This document shows positions 45,441-56,112 of a stretch of DNA of 64,000 nucleotides, in pieces. The stretch comes from Paracidovorax wautersii. GTDB lineage: Bacteria > Pseudomonadota > Gammaproteobacteria > Burkholderiales > Burkholderiaceae_C. Numbering within the stretch: position 1 is the stretch's first letter; every line of letters begins with the position of its first letter. Made by a program: the position numbers and the translations under genes. The stretch is from NCBI RefSeq assembly GCF_900113035.1, contig NZ_FONX01000010.1:1-64000 (forward strand), in the 5' to 3' direction. The notes under the pieces are model-generated. The model saw only the letters and a program-made list of their open reading frames with translations. It did no database searches and was not told the origin of the DNA.

Positions 45441-46289
45441 TCAGGGGCCGTCCGGGTCGTCCGGCACATCGCCCAGCTGCGCCTGCGCGGGCTCGTCGGG
45501 CAGGCGCAGCGGCGTGGCCTTGCCCAGTGCCATCCACACCGCGAAGGGCAGCGTGCAGCGGGCATGGCGGGCGGGGCGCAGCAGCTCGAAGCGGCCCTCG
45601 CCCGGGCCGCCTTCGTCCAGCGTGCCGTGCATCACCCAGACGCCGAACTGCTCGGGAATCTCCTCGGGCGCGGCCACGCCGGCCGGGAAGACGTAGTAGC
45701 ACTCCTCGCACAGCCACTGGTAGGCCTGGCGCTTTTCGGCGTGGCGCAGGTCGGAGAGCAGATCGGCGCGGCTGGCCTTGATCTCGTGCACCATGGGCTG
45801 CAGGTAGGCCGGCACGCTGGTGTTGCGCACCGAGAAAAGATCGGGCCGCGCCATGCGCCAGACCTGCGCGGCGGGCGGCGGCGTGGCCGTGCCGCCGTCG
45901 CCCTCGTCCGCCCAGAGCGTGGGCCCGGCAGCCGGCCGCGCGGGTGGGAGGGCGGCGCCCGCAGGGGCTGCCGGGGCCTCCAGCGCGGCGCGCAGGGCCA
46001 GTTCGCGCCAGACGATGCGCCCGCCCGCCAGCAGATGGTGGGCGAAGCGCTGGGCCAGCCGGTCGTGGGCCGAGAGCGCCCGCAGGCCGCGCTGGCGCGC
46101 CTGGGCCAGCAGGGCGATGCCGGCATCGGTGAGCCGCAGCAGCTCGTGCCCCTCGCGCGTGGCGTGCTGGGCGATCAGCCCGGCGGCGAGCAGGTCGATC
46201 TCCAGCGCGTCCTTGCAGGGCCAGCCGGCGGAGCGCCAGATCTGCATGAGGCGCGTGCGGTGGGATCGGGTGGGTTGGAAGTCCGGCAT
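45441..46289 (-). CDS. MmcB-like PD-(D/E)XK fold protein
   Basis: A 282-residue protein. The C-terminal half resembles MmcB-type DNA-repair-associated nuclease-fold proteins: RPDLFSVRN, then VHEIKASRADLLSDLR, giving D150 and E169-x-K171 in the order of a PD-(D/E)XK site. WLCEECYYVFPAGVAAPEEIP follows. The N-terminal 100 residues look like a winged helix (RTRLMQIWRSAGWP; ALEIDLLAAGLIAQH). It could be a DNA-binding nuclease in repair. The ATG at 46289 was chosen over one at 46346 from the charged, helix-like beginning. It stands alone between the secreted protein and the serine hydrolases. Confidence 0.6.
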   Translation of the reverse strand: MPDFQPTRSHRTRLMQIWRSAGWPCKDALEIDLLAAGLIAQHATREGHELLRLTDAGIALLAQARQRGLRALSAHDRLAQRFAHHLLAGGRIVWRELALRAALEAPAAPAGAALPPARPAAGPTLWADEGDGGTATPPPAAQVWRMARPDLFSVRNTSVPAYLQPMVHEIKASRADLLSDLRHAEKRQAYQWLCEECYYVFPAGVAAPEEIPEQFGVWVMHGTLDEGGPGEGRFELLRPARHARCTLPFAVWMALGKATPLRLPDEPAQAQLGDVPDDPDGP

Positions 46290-46431
46290 GAACCACTGAT
46301 GATAAAACCAGTACGCCCTTGCTGCCCATGCGCTGCCGTCCGACACGGGCGCCGCCTGGGGTGCTACGCGGCGGCGCAGGTGCGCACGGTACGGTGGCGG
46401 TTGCCTTCATTGCCGCACCCTGGCCTGCCCC

Positions 46432-47748
46432 ATGCCCTTGATCCGCTTTCCGCTGCCGATCCCGAAGCCCGCCTCGTCCACCCCGAGCCGTGCGCTGAAC
46501 CGTGCGCTGAGCCGCGCCCTCGCCGCCCTGGCCGTGTGCGCGCTGCCCGGCCTGCCGGCCCGGGCGCAGGTACCGGCGCCGCCGGCCGTCCCCGCCTCCG
46601 TGGCCGGCGGCGCCGCAGCGCCTGCCGCCGTGCCCGCGCCCTGGGTGCCGGCACTGCAGCGCGGGCTGGAGCGGGCCGCCACCCTGCCCGGCGCCACGGC
46701 CTTCGGCGTCTATGTGCGCGATCTGGACACGGGCGATGCGCTCTCGTTCCATGGCGCCGAGCGCTGGTACCTGGCCTCGTCGGTCAAGGTGCCGGTGGCG
46801 ATCGCCGTGCTGCGCGGCGTGGAGCGCGGCGCCTTCACGCTCGACACGCCGCTCACGCTGCGCGAGGCCGACTACGTGGACGGCGCCGGCCCCACCAAGC
46901 GCCAGGCGGCGGGCACGCCGCTCACCGTGCGCTGGCTGCTGGAGCAGATGATCGTCTTCAGCGACAACACCGCCAGCGACATGCTGATCGAGCTGGTCGG
47001 CCTGCCCGCCGTGAACGCCGTGGCGCAGGAGGCCGCGCCCGGCGGGCTGGAGCGCATCACCACCCTGGCCGACGTGCGCCGCCAGGCCTATGCGCAGCTC
47101 ACGCCCGAGGCGCTGCACCTGTCGGGCCGCGACTTCCTGGAGCTCAAGGCCCAGCGCGGCGACCGCGAGGTCAAGGACACGCTGGCGCGCCTGCTGCACG
47201 TGGCGCCCGCCAGCCTGCGGCCGCTGGGCGTGGGCGAGGCCTTCGAGGCCTACTACGCCACCGGCCTCAATTCCGGCCGGCTCGACGCCTATGGCGAGCT
47301 GCTCGCGCAGCTGGCGCAGGGCCGGCTGCTGAACCCCGCCCACACCCGCTACCTGCTGGGCGTGATGGAGCGCGTGCAGACCGGCCCGCAGCGCATCAAG
47401 GCCGGCCTGCCCGCCGGCGTGACCTTCGCCCACAAGACCGGCACCCAGCGCGCCCGCACCTGCGATTCGGGCCTCATCACCCGGCCGGCCGATGCCCTGC
47501 ACCCGCACGCGGTGCGCGCCATCGTCGTCGCCTGCACGCGGGGCGAGCCCTCCACCACCCGATCCGACCGCACGCTGCGGCAGGTCGGCATCGCGATCTG
47601 CCAGTCCGGCCTGCTGACCCACGGGAAACCCCATGACCTACCCTGCCCCACCACGGCTGCTGCCGCGTCCACCATCGTCCAACCGCGCGCGGCTGCTGCT
47701 CGCGCTGGCGCTGTGGACGGCGATCTGCTCGGCGGCGACGAGCCCTGA
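46432..47748 (+). CDS. class A beta-lactamase-like serine hydrolase, copy 1
   Basis: A 438-residue exported serine hydrolase. The signal peptide runs to about residue 45. The penicillin-recognising motifs are all present: S116-S-V-K119, S177-D-N and K335-T-G. The last is in the context HKTGTQRARTC rather than the KTGxG usual in lactamases. About 45 residues at the C-terminus are out-of-frame readthrough into the signal-peptide region of the next gene (116-base overlap), so the native end may have been shorter. It could be a true lactamase or a peptidoglycan or other acyl hydrolase. Confidence 0.8.
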   Translation: MPLIRFPLPIPKPASSTPSRALNRALSRALAALAVCALPGLPARAQVPAPPAVPASVAGGAAAPAAVPAPWVPALQRGLERAATLPGATAFGVYVRDLDTGDALSFHGAERWYLASSVKVPVAIAVLRGVERGAFTLDTPLTLREADYVDGAGPTKRQAAGTPLTVRWLLEQMIVFSDNTASDMLIELVGLPAVNAVAQEAAPGGLERITTLADVRRQAYAQLTPEALHLSGRDFLELKAQRGDREVKDTLARLLHVAPASLRPLGVGEAFEAYYATGLNSGRLDAYGELLAQLAQGRLLNPAHTRYLLGVMERVQTGPQRIKAGLPAGVTFAHKTGTQRARTCDSGLITRPADALHPHAVRAIVVACTRGEPSTTRSDRTLRQVGIAICQSGLLTHGKPHDLPCPTTAAAASTIVQPRAAAARAGAVDGDLLGGDEP

Positions 47749-48772
47749 CGCCGCGCTGGCCCAGCCCAGGGCGGCGGACAAACCTGCCGCCGACGGCGCC
47801 TGGGTCGCCGCCCTGCGCCAGCAGGTCGAGCGCATCGAAAAGGCCACGCCCGGCCAGCTGGGCGTGTACGTGAAGCGGCTGGACACGGGCGAGGTCTTCG
47901 CCCACCAGGCCGACCGGCCCTGGTACCTGGCCTCGTCCGCCAAGCTGCCGATCGCCATCGCCGTGCTGCAGGAGGTGGAAGCCGGCCGCCTGCGCGAAGA
48001 CCAGGAACTGGCGGTGCAGGACGGCGACAAGGTGGACGGATCGGGCGGCGTGGTCTGGCAGGACAACGGCACGCGGCACGACGTGCAGGGCCTGCTGCGC
48101 CGCATGCTGATGGAAAGCGACAACACCGCCGCCAACATGCTGCTGCGCTCGGCCGGGCCCGACGTGGTGGCCCGCCGCGCGCGCAGCCTGCTGGGCGCGC
48201 GCGCCGGCCGCATCACCGACTTTTCCGAGGTGCGCTACGGCGTCTATGCCGAATTCCACCCCGATGCGCGCAAGCTCTCGCACGACGACCTGGTGCGCAT
48301 CGCGGGCGCGCCGCAGGGCCCGCGCCGCGTGCAGGCCCTGGCGCGGGCGCTCGGCATGCCCGAATCGCAGCTGCAGGTGCGGACCATGGACGAGGCCTAT
48401 GCGCGCTTCTACCGCCGGGGCGACAACACCGCGCCGCTGGTGGACTACGGCGCCATGCTGGAGCGCCTGGTGCGCGGCCAGCTGGTGAACGCGCAGCACC
48501 AGCAGCAGCTCTACAAGGACCTGAAGTTCGACACCTACGACGCCTACCGGCTCGAAGCCGGCCTGCCGCGCACGGTGCGCTTCATCCACAAGACCGGCAC
48601 GCAGTTCCAGCGCGCCTGCCACATGGGCGTGATCGATCCGCAGGACGGCGGGCGGCGCGCCATCATCGTGGCGACCTGCGCCGAGGGGCTGGACGAGCAG
48701 AAGCAGGCCGGCCGCGCCTTCGAGGCCCTGGGCCGCGCCATCACGCAGACGGCGATCAAGGCGCGGGGCTGA
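47633..48772 (+). CDS. class A beta-lactamase-like serine hydrolase, copy 2
   Basis: A 379-residue paralogue of the preceding protein. The signal peptide ends near ALAQPRA (about residue 46). The motifs are S101-S-A-K104, S162-D-N and K320-T-G, again followed by TQ and a conserved Cys (KTGTQFQRAC). It shares blocks such as GVYVKRLDTGE and RPWYLASS with copy 1 (GVYVRDLDTGD, RWYLASS), which shows tandem duplication. Its start lies inside copy 1. The family has class A lactamase architecture, but substrate and resistance role are unproven. Confidence 0.85.
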   Translation: MTYPAPPRLLPRPPSSNRARLLLALALWTAICSAATSPDAALAQPRAADKPAADGAWVAALRQQVERIEKATPGQLGVYVKRLDTGEVFAHQADRPWYLASSAKLPIAIAVLQEVEAGRLREDQELAVQDGDKVDGSGGVVWQDNGTRHDVQGLLRRMLMESDNTAANMLLRSAGPDVVARRARSLLGARAGRITDFSEVRYGVYAEFHPDARKLSHDDLVRIAGAPQGPRRVQALARALGMPESQLQVRTMDEAYARFYRRGDNTAPLVDYGAMLERLVRGQLVNAQHQQQLYKDLKFDTYDAYRLEAGLPRTVRFIHKTGTQFQRACHMGVIDPQDGGRRAIIVATCAEGLDEQKQAGRAFEALGRAITQTAIKARG

Positions 48773-48794
48773 ATGCCCACCCTGCCCGGATCAA

Positions 48795-48850
48795 GATGAT
48801 TTGAGCCGCCAGCCCTTGCAGATCAAGGGCCTTCAGCTATCGAATGAACA
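48795..48850. repeat. dispersed intergenic repeat copy
   Basis: GCCAGCCCTTGCAGATCAAG GGC followed by CAGCTATCGAATG. The inverted CCCTTG/CAAGGG pair and the trailing AGCTATCG recall the copies at 40498, 50765 and 54003. It lies downstream of the copy 2 hydrolase gene. Confidence 0.4.
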
Positions 48851-48895
48851 GCGGTTGGGCATGCGGGCGGATGGGCCGCCCGCCGCACCATCAAA

Positions 48896-49369
48896 TCAAT
48901 GGTGGTGGCCGTGGCCGCCATGCACGTGGCGGTGGGCGATCTCGTCCTGCGTGGCGGCGCGCACCTCGGTCACCTTGCCCGTGAAGCGCAGCGCGCGGCC
49001 AGCCAGCGGGTGATTGCCGTCCAGGTGCACTTCGGGGCCCTTGATCTTGACCACGTTGAAGACGGCGGGGTGGCCGTCGTTGCCCACGCCGCGCAACTGG
49101 CCGCCCACCTTCACGCCGGGCGGGAATTCGCTCTTGGGGATGGTGCGCACCAGGCTCTCGTCGCGCTCGCCGAAGGCATCGGCCACCGCCAGGTCCACCG
49201 TGACGGTCTGGCCCGCGGCCTGGCCTTCCAGGGCCGCCTCCACCTTGGCGAACAGGTTCTCGTAGCCGCCGTGCAGATAGGCCACGTCGCCCGAATCCAG
49301 CGGCTTGCCGGTGACGGGGTCGGTGATCTTGTACTGGAGGGTGACGGCGGTGTCCTTGGCGATCTGCAT
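48896..49369 (-). CDS. slyD: FKBP-type peptidyl-prolyl isomerase SlyD
   Basis: A 157-residue cytoplasmic prolyl isomerase and chaperone. The FKBP core begins MQIAKDTAVTLQYKITD and includes YLHGGYENLFAKVEAALEGQ; the inserted IF domain follows. A histidine-rich metal-binding tail HVHGGHGHHH ends the protein, as in SlyD, which helps nickel delivery to metalloenzymes. I chose the ATG at 49369 by homology to the SlyD N-terminus. Confidence 0.92.
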   Translation of the reverse strand: MQIAKDTAVTLQYKITDPVTGKPLDSGDVAYLHGGYENLFAKVEAALEGQAAGQTVTVDLAVADAFGERDESLVRTIPKSEFPPGVKVGGQLRGVGNDGHPAVFNVVKIKGPEVHLDGNHPLAGRALRFTGKVTEVRAATQDEIAHRHVHGGHGHHH

Positions 49370-49531
49370 GGGTGGCGGTCCTGGGTGTCTGAAAGAGAAA
49401 AAAAGAGCCCGCGATTGTCGGCCATGGGGCAAGACTGCGGCGGGCGTGGGGCCGGGGGCTTTCCCTTGCCCCCTTTTCCTTCCTCTTGCCCTCCCCCCCC
49501 TTCCGGCCGCGTCAGGCCGAATCAGGCGGGA

Positions 49532-50596
49532 TCAGGCCGTGGTGGCGGCTTCGGCGGGCAGCTCGTCCGCCTCGGTGCCCGGGCGGCGTGCGAAGCGCCG
49601 GGGCTCGGGGCCGTGCACCGGGGCGGCGTCGCCCCAGGGCCAGCCGCCGAATTCGGTGCGGCGGTAGTCCTGCAGCGCCTGCATGATCTCCTGCTGCGTG
49701 TTCATCACGAAGGGGCCGTACTGCACCACCGGCTCGCCCAGCGGGCGGCCCTGCAGCAGCAGGAATTCGGCGTCCTCGGTGCCGCCGTTGGCCAGCGTCA
49801 CCGCCTCGCCCGCGCGCAGCTCCAGCGCGGCGTGGCCGGTGGCCTCGCCCGCCACGGTGACGCCGCTGCCCGCGAAGTGATACAGCATGCGGCGCGTGCC
49901 CTCGCCGGCGGCGGCCGGCAGCGTCCAGCGGGCGCCGGGCTCCAGGCGCAGCGTCCAGATGGCCACGTCCGACGCGGGCTGCGCGGCCCAGGAGCCGGGC
50001 GGCGGCGCCAGCGGCGCGGCACCCTCCAGCCGGCCGGCGATCACGGCGACGTGGGCGGCCGGGCCCTCCTGCGCATCGCCTTCGCGCAGCACCAGGCGCG
50101 GAATGCGCTCGGACCAGAGCATGGTGAAGTGCGGGTCCACCATCTTCTGGCGGGCGGGCAGGTTCAGCCAGATCTGGAACAGCTCCAGCGGGTTGGGGCC
50201 GGCGGCGTCGAGCAGCGGGAACATCTCGGCATGCACCACGCCGCGGCCGGCGGTCAGCCACTGCACGTCGCCCTGGCCGAAGCGGGCCGAGGCGCCCAGC
50301 GAGTCGCTGTGGTCGATCAGGCCTTCGCGCACGATGGTCACGGTCTCGAAGCCGCGGTGCGGGTGCGGCGGAAAGCCGGGCACCACGTCGCCGTGGTACA
50401 TGCTCCAGCCGTCCTTGCCGGAGAAGTCCTGGCCGATCTGCCGGCCGGCCAGCGATGCGTCCGGGCCCAGCTCGGGCGTGCCGGCGGGATAGGCGTCGTC
50501 GTGGTGGGCGCAGAAGAGGAACGGGTCCAGCGTGGGCCAGAGTCCGCCGGCCAGCGGCTGGCGGCTGAGGATGGGCGAGGCGGTGGAAGCGGTCAT
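49532..50596 (-). CDS. pirin-family protein
   Basis: A 354-residue cupin protein of the pirin family. Candidate metal ligands are H78 and H80 in PHPHRGFETV, H122 and E124 in GRGVVHAEM. The block DHSDSLGASARFGQGDVQWLTAG is characteristic. Bacterial pirins act as quercetin dioxygenases or as redox-sensitive partners of metabolic enzymes; the role here is open. The ATG at 50596 starts just before the family N-terminus. It is longer than typical pirins by a C-terminal segment of about 50 residues. Confidence 0.9.
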   Translation of the reverse strand: MTASTASPILSRQPLAGGLWPTLDPFLFCAHHDDAYPAGTPELGPDASLAGRQIGQDFSGKDGWSMYHGDVVPGFPPHPHRGFETVTIVREGLIDHSDSLGASARFGQGDVQWLTAGRGVVHAEMFPLLDAAGPNPLELFQIWLNLPARQKMVDPHFTMLWSERIPRLVLREGDAQEGPAAHVAVIAGRLEGAAPLAPPPGSWAAQPASDVAIWTLRLEPGARWTLPAAAGEGTRRMLYHFAGSGVTVAGEATGHAALELRAGEAVTLANGGTEDAEFLLLQGRPLGEPVVQYGPFVMNTQQEIMQALQDYRRTEFGGWPWGDAAPVHGPEPRRFARRPGTEADELPAEAATTA

Positions 50597-50764
50597 GGCG
50601 GGGTCCTTCGGGTCGGCGTGGGGGCCCGCACGCGGCGGGCCATGGCTGAGCATATGGGGCCATCCGGCCGATGCGCCAGACCCCGCCAGCGCAACGCAGC
50701 GGTGCAGCCATGGAACGGTGGCGCGCCGCGTCGGGCATGGCAACCGGCCCCGGCGCGCATGCCA

Positions 50765-50800
50765 TCAGCGCATGCAGCTATGGTTTCGATAGTGACGCGC
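50765..50800. repeat. dispersed intergenic repeat copy
   Basis: CAGCGCATGCAGCTATGG TTTCGATAG: the GCAGCTATGGTTT tail matches the copies at 40498 and 48795. It lies between the divergent pirin and mnmA genes. Confidence 0.35.
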
Positions 50801-50861
50801 CCGGCCTGCGCGGGCGGCCCCACGCGGGCACCGCCGCGCCGCCACGGGGATAATCGGCCCC

Positions 50862-51977
50862 ATGAACAGCAAGCATCGGGTGGTAGTCGGGTTGTCGGGC
50901 GGGGTCGATTCCGCGGTCACCGCGCACCTGCTCAAGAAGCAGGGGCACGAGGTGGTCGGCATCTTCATGAAGAACTGGGAAGACGACGACGACAGCGAAT
51001 ACTGCTCGTCCAACATCGACTTCGTCGATGCCGCCGCCGTGGCCGACGTGATCGGCATCGAGATCGAGCACGTCAACTTCGCCGCCGACTATCGTGACCG
51101 CGTGTTCGCCGAGTTCCTGCGCGAATACCAGGCCGGCCGCACGCCCAACCCCGACGTGCTGTGCAACGCCGAGATCAAGTTCAAGGCCTTTCTCGACCAC
51201 GCCATGCGCCTGGGCGCGGAAAAAATCGCCACCGGACATTACGCGAGGGTGCGGCAGAACGCGGCCACGGGCCTGTTCGAGCTGCTCAAGGGCCTGGACC
51301 CGTCCAAGGACCAGAGCTACTTCCTGCACCGGCTGAACCAGGCGCAGCTGTCCAAGACGCTGTTCCCCGTGGGCGAACTGCACAAGACCGAGGTGCGCCG
51401 CATCGCAGAGGAGATCGGCCTGCCCAACGCCAAGAAGAAGGATTCGACCGGCATCTGCTTCATCGGCGAGCGGCCGTTCCGCGAATTCCTCAACCGCTAC
51501 ATCCAGAAGGAACCCGGCTTCATCAAGGACGAGCGCGGCCGCGTGCTGGGCCGCCACCAGGGCCTGTCGTTCTACACGCTGGGCCAGCGCCAGGGCCTGG
51601 GGATCGGCGGCGTGAAGGAAAAAGGCGCCCAGCGCGGCGCGGGCGAGCACGCGCCCTGGTTCGTGGCCCGCAAGGAGCTGGACACCAACACCCTGCGCGT
51701 GGTGCAGGGCCACGACCACCCGTGGCTGCTCTCGCACACGCTGCAGGCGGCCGATGCGAGCTGGGTGGCCGGCCACCCGCCCGCCGCCGGCGCGCTGGCG
51801 GCCAAGTCGCGCTACCGCCAGCAGGACGCGGCCTGCACCCTGGCCGATGCGGATGCCGAGGGCCGCTTCGCCCTGCACTTCGCCGAGGCGCAATGGGCCG
51901 TCACGCCCGGCCAGAGCGCCGTGCTCTACGACGGCGAGGTCTGCCTGGGCGGCGGCGTCATCTCCGCCTGCGCCTGA
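50862..51977 (+). CDS. mnmA: tRNA-specific 2-thiouridylase MnmA
   Basis: A 371-residue cytoplasmic enzyme that places sulfur at U34 of tRNA-Lys, -Glu and -Gln. It has the PP-loop SGGVDS at 12-17, catalytic C101 (CNAEIKFK) and C199 ([10 protein letters not shown]). These positions agree with Escherichia coli MnmA (C102/C199). Length is normal. A core gene that supports chromosomal location. Confidence 0.96.
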   Translation: MNSKHRVVVGLSGGVDSAVTAHLLKKQGHEVVGIFMKNWEDDDDSEYCSSNIDFVDAAAVADVIGIEIEHVNFAADYRDRVFAEFLREYQAGRTPNPDVLCNAEIKFKAFLDHAMRLGAEKIATGHYARVRQNAATGLFELLKGLDPSKDQSYFLHRLNQAQLSKTLFPVGELHKTEVRRIAEEIGLPNAKKKDSTGICFIGERPFREFLNRYIQKEPGFIKDERGRVLGRHQGLSFYTLGQRQGLGIGGVKEKGAQRGAGEHAPWFVARKELDTNTLRVVQGHDHPWLLSHTLQAADASWVAGHPPAAGALAAKSRYRQQDAACTLADADAEGRFALHFAEAQWAVTPGQSAVLYDGEVCLGGGVISACA

Positions 51978-52320
51978 ATCTTCCGATCGATTGATCGCCT
52001 GATTGCCTGAGCGCGAGGGCGGCCCCCCCGCCCTGCCCCTGCGCGCTCCCTTTCGTTCGTCCGTCCATCCGTTCCCACCCGGCCCGCGGCCCTGCGGCCC
52101 GGGTGCGCCGCCGCTTGCGCTTGCTGACACGCCGCTGACGCGTTTGAAATCGGCTCAACCCGCGCGGACGGGATTTCACGCACGCGATGAAACATTCTCC
52201 ATACATTCCCCATACATTCGGGCGACTGGCATGGAGCCGCCATGCGATGGGATGGGTTTGCCGTGCCTATCCATCCATCCGAAACAGACGAACAAACAAA
52301 CGCATCGGAGACAAAGACTC
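51978..52320. other. 343-base leader region of the lactate permease gene
   Basis: No gene is seen. Two direct copies of CATACATTC near 52200 and 52212 and a CATGG/CCATG dyad at 52230-52243 could be regulatory. The region just before the start is A-rich (ACAAACAAACGCATCGGAG), giving GGAG as ribosome site. Confidence 0.4.
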
Positions 52321-53982
<1,662 letters not shown>

Positions 53983-54002
53983 CCTGGGGCACCGCTCCCG
54001 CT

Positions 54003-54062
54003 CTTTTGCATGCTTTGGGGCTCCAGCGCTTGATTGGCAAGCGCTGCATGCTATGAAAAGCA
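54003..54062. repeat. dispersed intergenic hairpin repeat
   Basis: A nine-base stem CAGCGCTTG (54024-54032) / CAAGCGCTG (54038-54046) with loop ATTGG, followed by CATGCTATGAAAAGC. This is the best preserved copy of the family also seen at 10208, 40498, 48795 and 50765. Just after lldP it may also serve as a terminator. Confidence 0.5.
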
Positions 54063-54079
54063 GAGCGGTTTGAACTTCA

Positions 54080-54099
54080 CGGGCGCCTTCGGGCGCCCG
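54080..54099. terminator. UUCG hairpin between convergent genes
   Basis: A perfect eight-base stem CGGGCGCC/GGCGCCCG closed by the extra-stable TTCG tetraloop, between the stops of lldP and the EamA gene. There is no clear T-run, so it is either a weak bidirectional terminator or a 3' stabiliser. Confidence 0.55.
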
Positions 54100-54105
54100 T
54101 CGTCA

Positions 54106-55047
54106 TTAGGGGCCGCTGCGGCGCGTGACCCACCAGGCCGAGGCGACGATCAGCAGCCCGCCGGCCCAGCCCTCCGCCGTCATGCGCTCGCCCATCCACA
54201 GCACGGCGATGAGCGCGCCCCAGAGCGGCTCGCTGCCCATGAGCAGCGCCACGCGCGAGGGGCTGGTGCGCGTGGCCGCATGGTTCTGCACGAAGAAGGC
54301 GAAGAGCGTGCAGCACAGTACTAGGAAGGCCATGGCCGCCCAGAAGGGCACGCTGCGCGGCAGCGCCGGCCAGGCGGTGCCGTGGGTGGCCAGCATCAGC
54401 AGGGCCGAGCCCGCTGCCATCACGCCCATCTGCACGGCGGTGAGCGTGAGCGCCGGCAGCCCGTGCCGCTGGCCCTGGCGCCGCGTGAGGCAGACCATCA
54501 CGCCGCGCAGCAGCGCCGCCAGCACCATCAGCCCGTCGCCCCCGTTCAGGCCCGCCGACGCCCGGCCGTGCTGGAACGCCAGCAGCCCCGCGCCCAGCAG
54601 CGACAGGCCTGCCGCCGCCAGCACCGTGCGGCTGGGCCGCACCCCCAGCAGCCACCATTCGCACAGCGGCGTGAAGGCCACGCAGAGGCTTATCAGAAAC
54701 GCCGCGTTCGATGCCGTGGTGAGCGACACGCCGAAGGTCTCGCACACGAAGATCACCAGCAGGTTGATGCCCAGCAGCGTGGCCCCGGCCAGCGCCGCGC
54801 GCCACGACTGCGCCGCCCGCAGGCCCCGCAGCGCCGGCAGCAGCAGCACGAAGGTCAGCCCGAAGCGCAGCACCAGGAACTGCAGCACCGGCACCTGCGC
54901 CGTGGCGAGCTTGGCGGCGCTGTAGCTGCCGCCCCAGATCACGGCCACCAGCAGCAGCAGCGCCTCGACCCGGCCGAAGGCGGCGGGCACGGGCGCGCGG
55001 GCCAGCGGGGGCAGGGTGGGGCGGTCGGCCAGTGTCGAAGGCTGCAT
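54106..55047 (-). CDS. EamA/DMT-family transporter
   Basis: A 313-residue exporter with about ten helices in two EamA repeats: VAVIWGGSYSAAKLATAQVPVLQFLVLRF in the first half (typical WGGSY motif) and SRVALLMGSEPLWGALIAVLWMGE in the second. It is divergent from a LysR gene across 95 bases, a frequent pairing in which the regulator controls the exporter. The substrate is unknown. Confidence 0.88.
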   Translation of the reverse strand: MQPSTLADRPTLPPLARAPVPAAFGRVEALLLLVAVIWGGSYSAAKLATAQVPVLQFLVLRFGLTFVLLLPALRGLRAAQSWRAALAGATLLGINLLVIFVCETFGVSLTTASNAAFLISLCVAFTPLCEWWLLGVRPSRTVLAAAGLSLLGAGLLAFQHGRASAGLNGGDGLMVLAALLRGVMVCLTRRQGQRHGLPALTLTAVQMGVMAAGSALLMLATHGTAWPALPRSVPFWAAMAFLVLCCTLFAFFVQNHAATRTSPSRVALLMGSEPLWGALIAVLWMGERMTAEGWAGGLLIVASAWWVTRRSGP

Positions 55048-55142
55048 GCGGTGGGCTCGGGAGAATGCGAAACGAAGGCCCGGATGTTCGCCGCGCCCCC
55101 CGGCCTTGACTAGACTGGCCCGCAGAACAGGAGCTGTGCAGC

Positions 55143-56078
55143 GTGAGAACAGACGATTTCCAGGACGTGATGCATGAACTCGTCGCCTTCGTGCGCGTGG
55201 CCGAGTCGGGCAGCTTCTCGGCCGCGGCGCGGCGGCACGGGCTCACCCCTTCGGCCGTGAGCCGGCAGGTGGCGCGGCTGGAAGGCGCCCTGGGCGTATC
55301 GCTGCTGCAGCGCAGCACGCGCCAGCTGCGCCTGACCGAGGCGGGCCTGGCCGTGCTGGAGCGCGGCCGCGAGATGGTGGCCGCCGCCCAGGCCAGCCTG
55401 CGCGTGGCGCAGGGCCATGTGGGCACGCCGCAGGGGCTGATCCGCCTCAGCGCGCCCAAGGCCTTCGCGCGCCATGTGCTGCAGGCGCCGCTGCTGGCGT
55501 TCCTGCGCGCCTACCCCGAGGTGGACGTGCATCTGATGGTGGTGGACCGGCCCGTGGACGCGCTGCGCGAAGGCGTCGATCTGGTCGTGCGCCTGACCGA
55601 CGACCCACCGCCCGGCATGGCCGCGCGCGCCCTGATGCCGGTGCAGCAATGGGCGCTCGCCAGCCCCGCCTATCTGGCCGCCCAACCCCGCATCCGCACC
55701 CCGCAGGACTTGATGGCGCACAGCTGCCTGCCGCTGGGCGAGCAGGCCGGGGATGCGCGCTGGCGCTTCGTGCGCCAATCCGGCGGCAAGGAAAGGGAAG
55801 CGGTGGAAGTCGCCGTGTCGGGCCGCTGCGCCGTCAACCACAGCGAAATGCGCCTGGCCGCCATCGAGGCCGGCCTGGGCGTGGGCTGCGTGCCCGATTT
55901 CGTCGCGCGCGATGCGCTGGCGGCCGGCCGCGTGGTGCGCCTGCTGCCCGAATGGACGGTGGACACGCTCTACCAGGGCACGGCGTACCTGCTGTTTCCC
56001 GCAGCGCGGCACATGCCGCCCAAGCTGCGGGCGCTGATCGACCACCTGGCCGCCGCGCTGGCGCCGGCCGGGCGTTGA
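55143..56078 (+). CDS. LysR-type regulator
   Basis: A 311-residue LysR protein. It has the helix-turn-helix ESGSFSAAARRHGLTPSAVSRQVARLE and an effector domain from about residue 98 (GLIRLSAPKAFARHVL), resembling the CrgA/AaeR-like group. A GTG start at 55143 is supported by AGGAG nine bases upstream; the alternative ATG nine codons later lacks a site. It is divergent from the EamA exporter and probably controls it. Confidence 0.88.
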   Translation: MRTDDFQDVMHELVAFVRVAESGSFSAAARRHGLTPSAVSRQVARLEGALGVSLLQRSTRQLRLTEAGLAVLERGREMVAAAQASLRVAQGHVGTPQGLIRLSAPKAFARHVLQAPLLAFLRAYPEVDVHLMVVDRPVDALREGVDLVVRLTDDPPPGMAARALMPVQQWALASPAYLAAQPRIRTPQDLMAHSCLPLGEQAGDARWRFVRQSGGKEREAVEVAVSGRCAVNHSEMRLAAIEAGLGVGCVPDFVARDALAAGRVVRLLPEWTVDTLYQGTAYLLFPAARHMPPKLRALIDHLAAALAPAGR

Positions 56079-56112
56079 GCCGGGGCTGAACAGGCGCCGA
56101 AAAACGGCGCGC

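Noticed and set aside
45385-47634. Long open frames on both strands across the MmcB-like and hydrolase genes
   Set aside because: They span unrelated genes and an intergenic region and show no protein family features.
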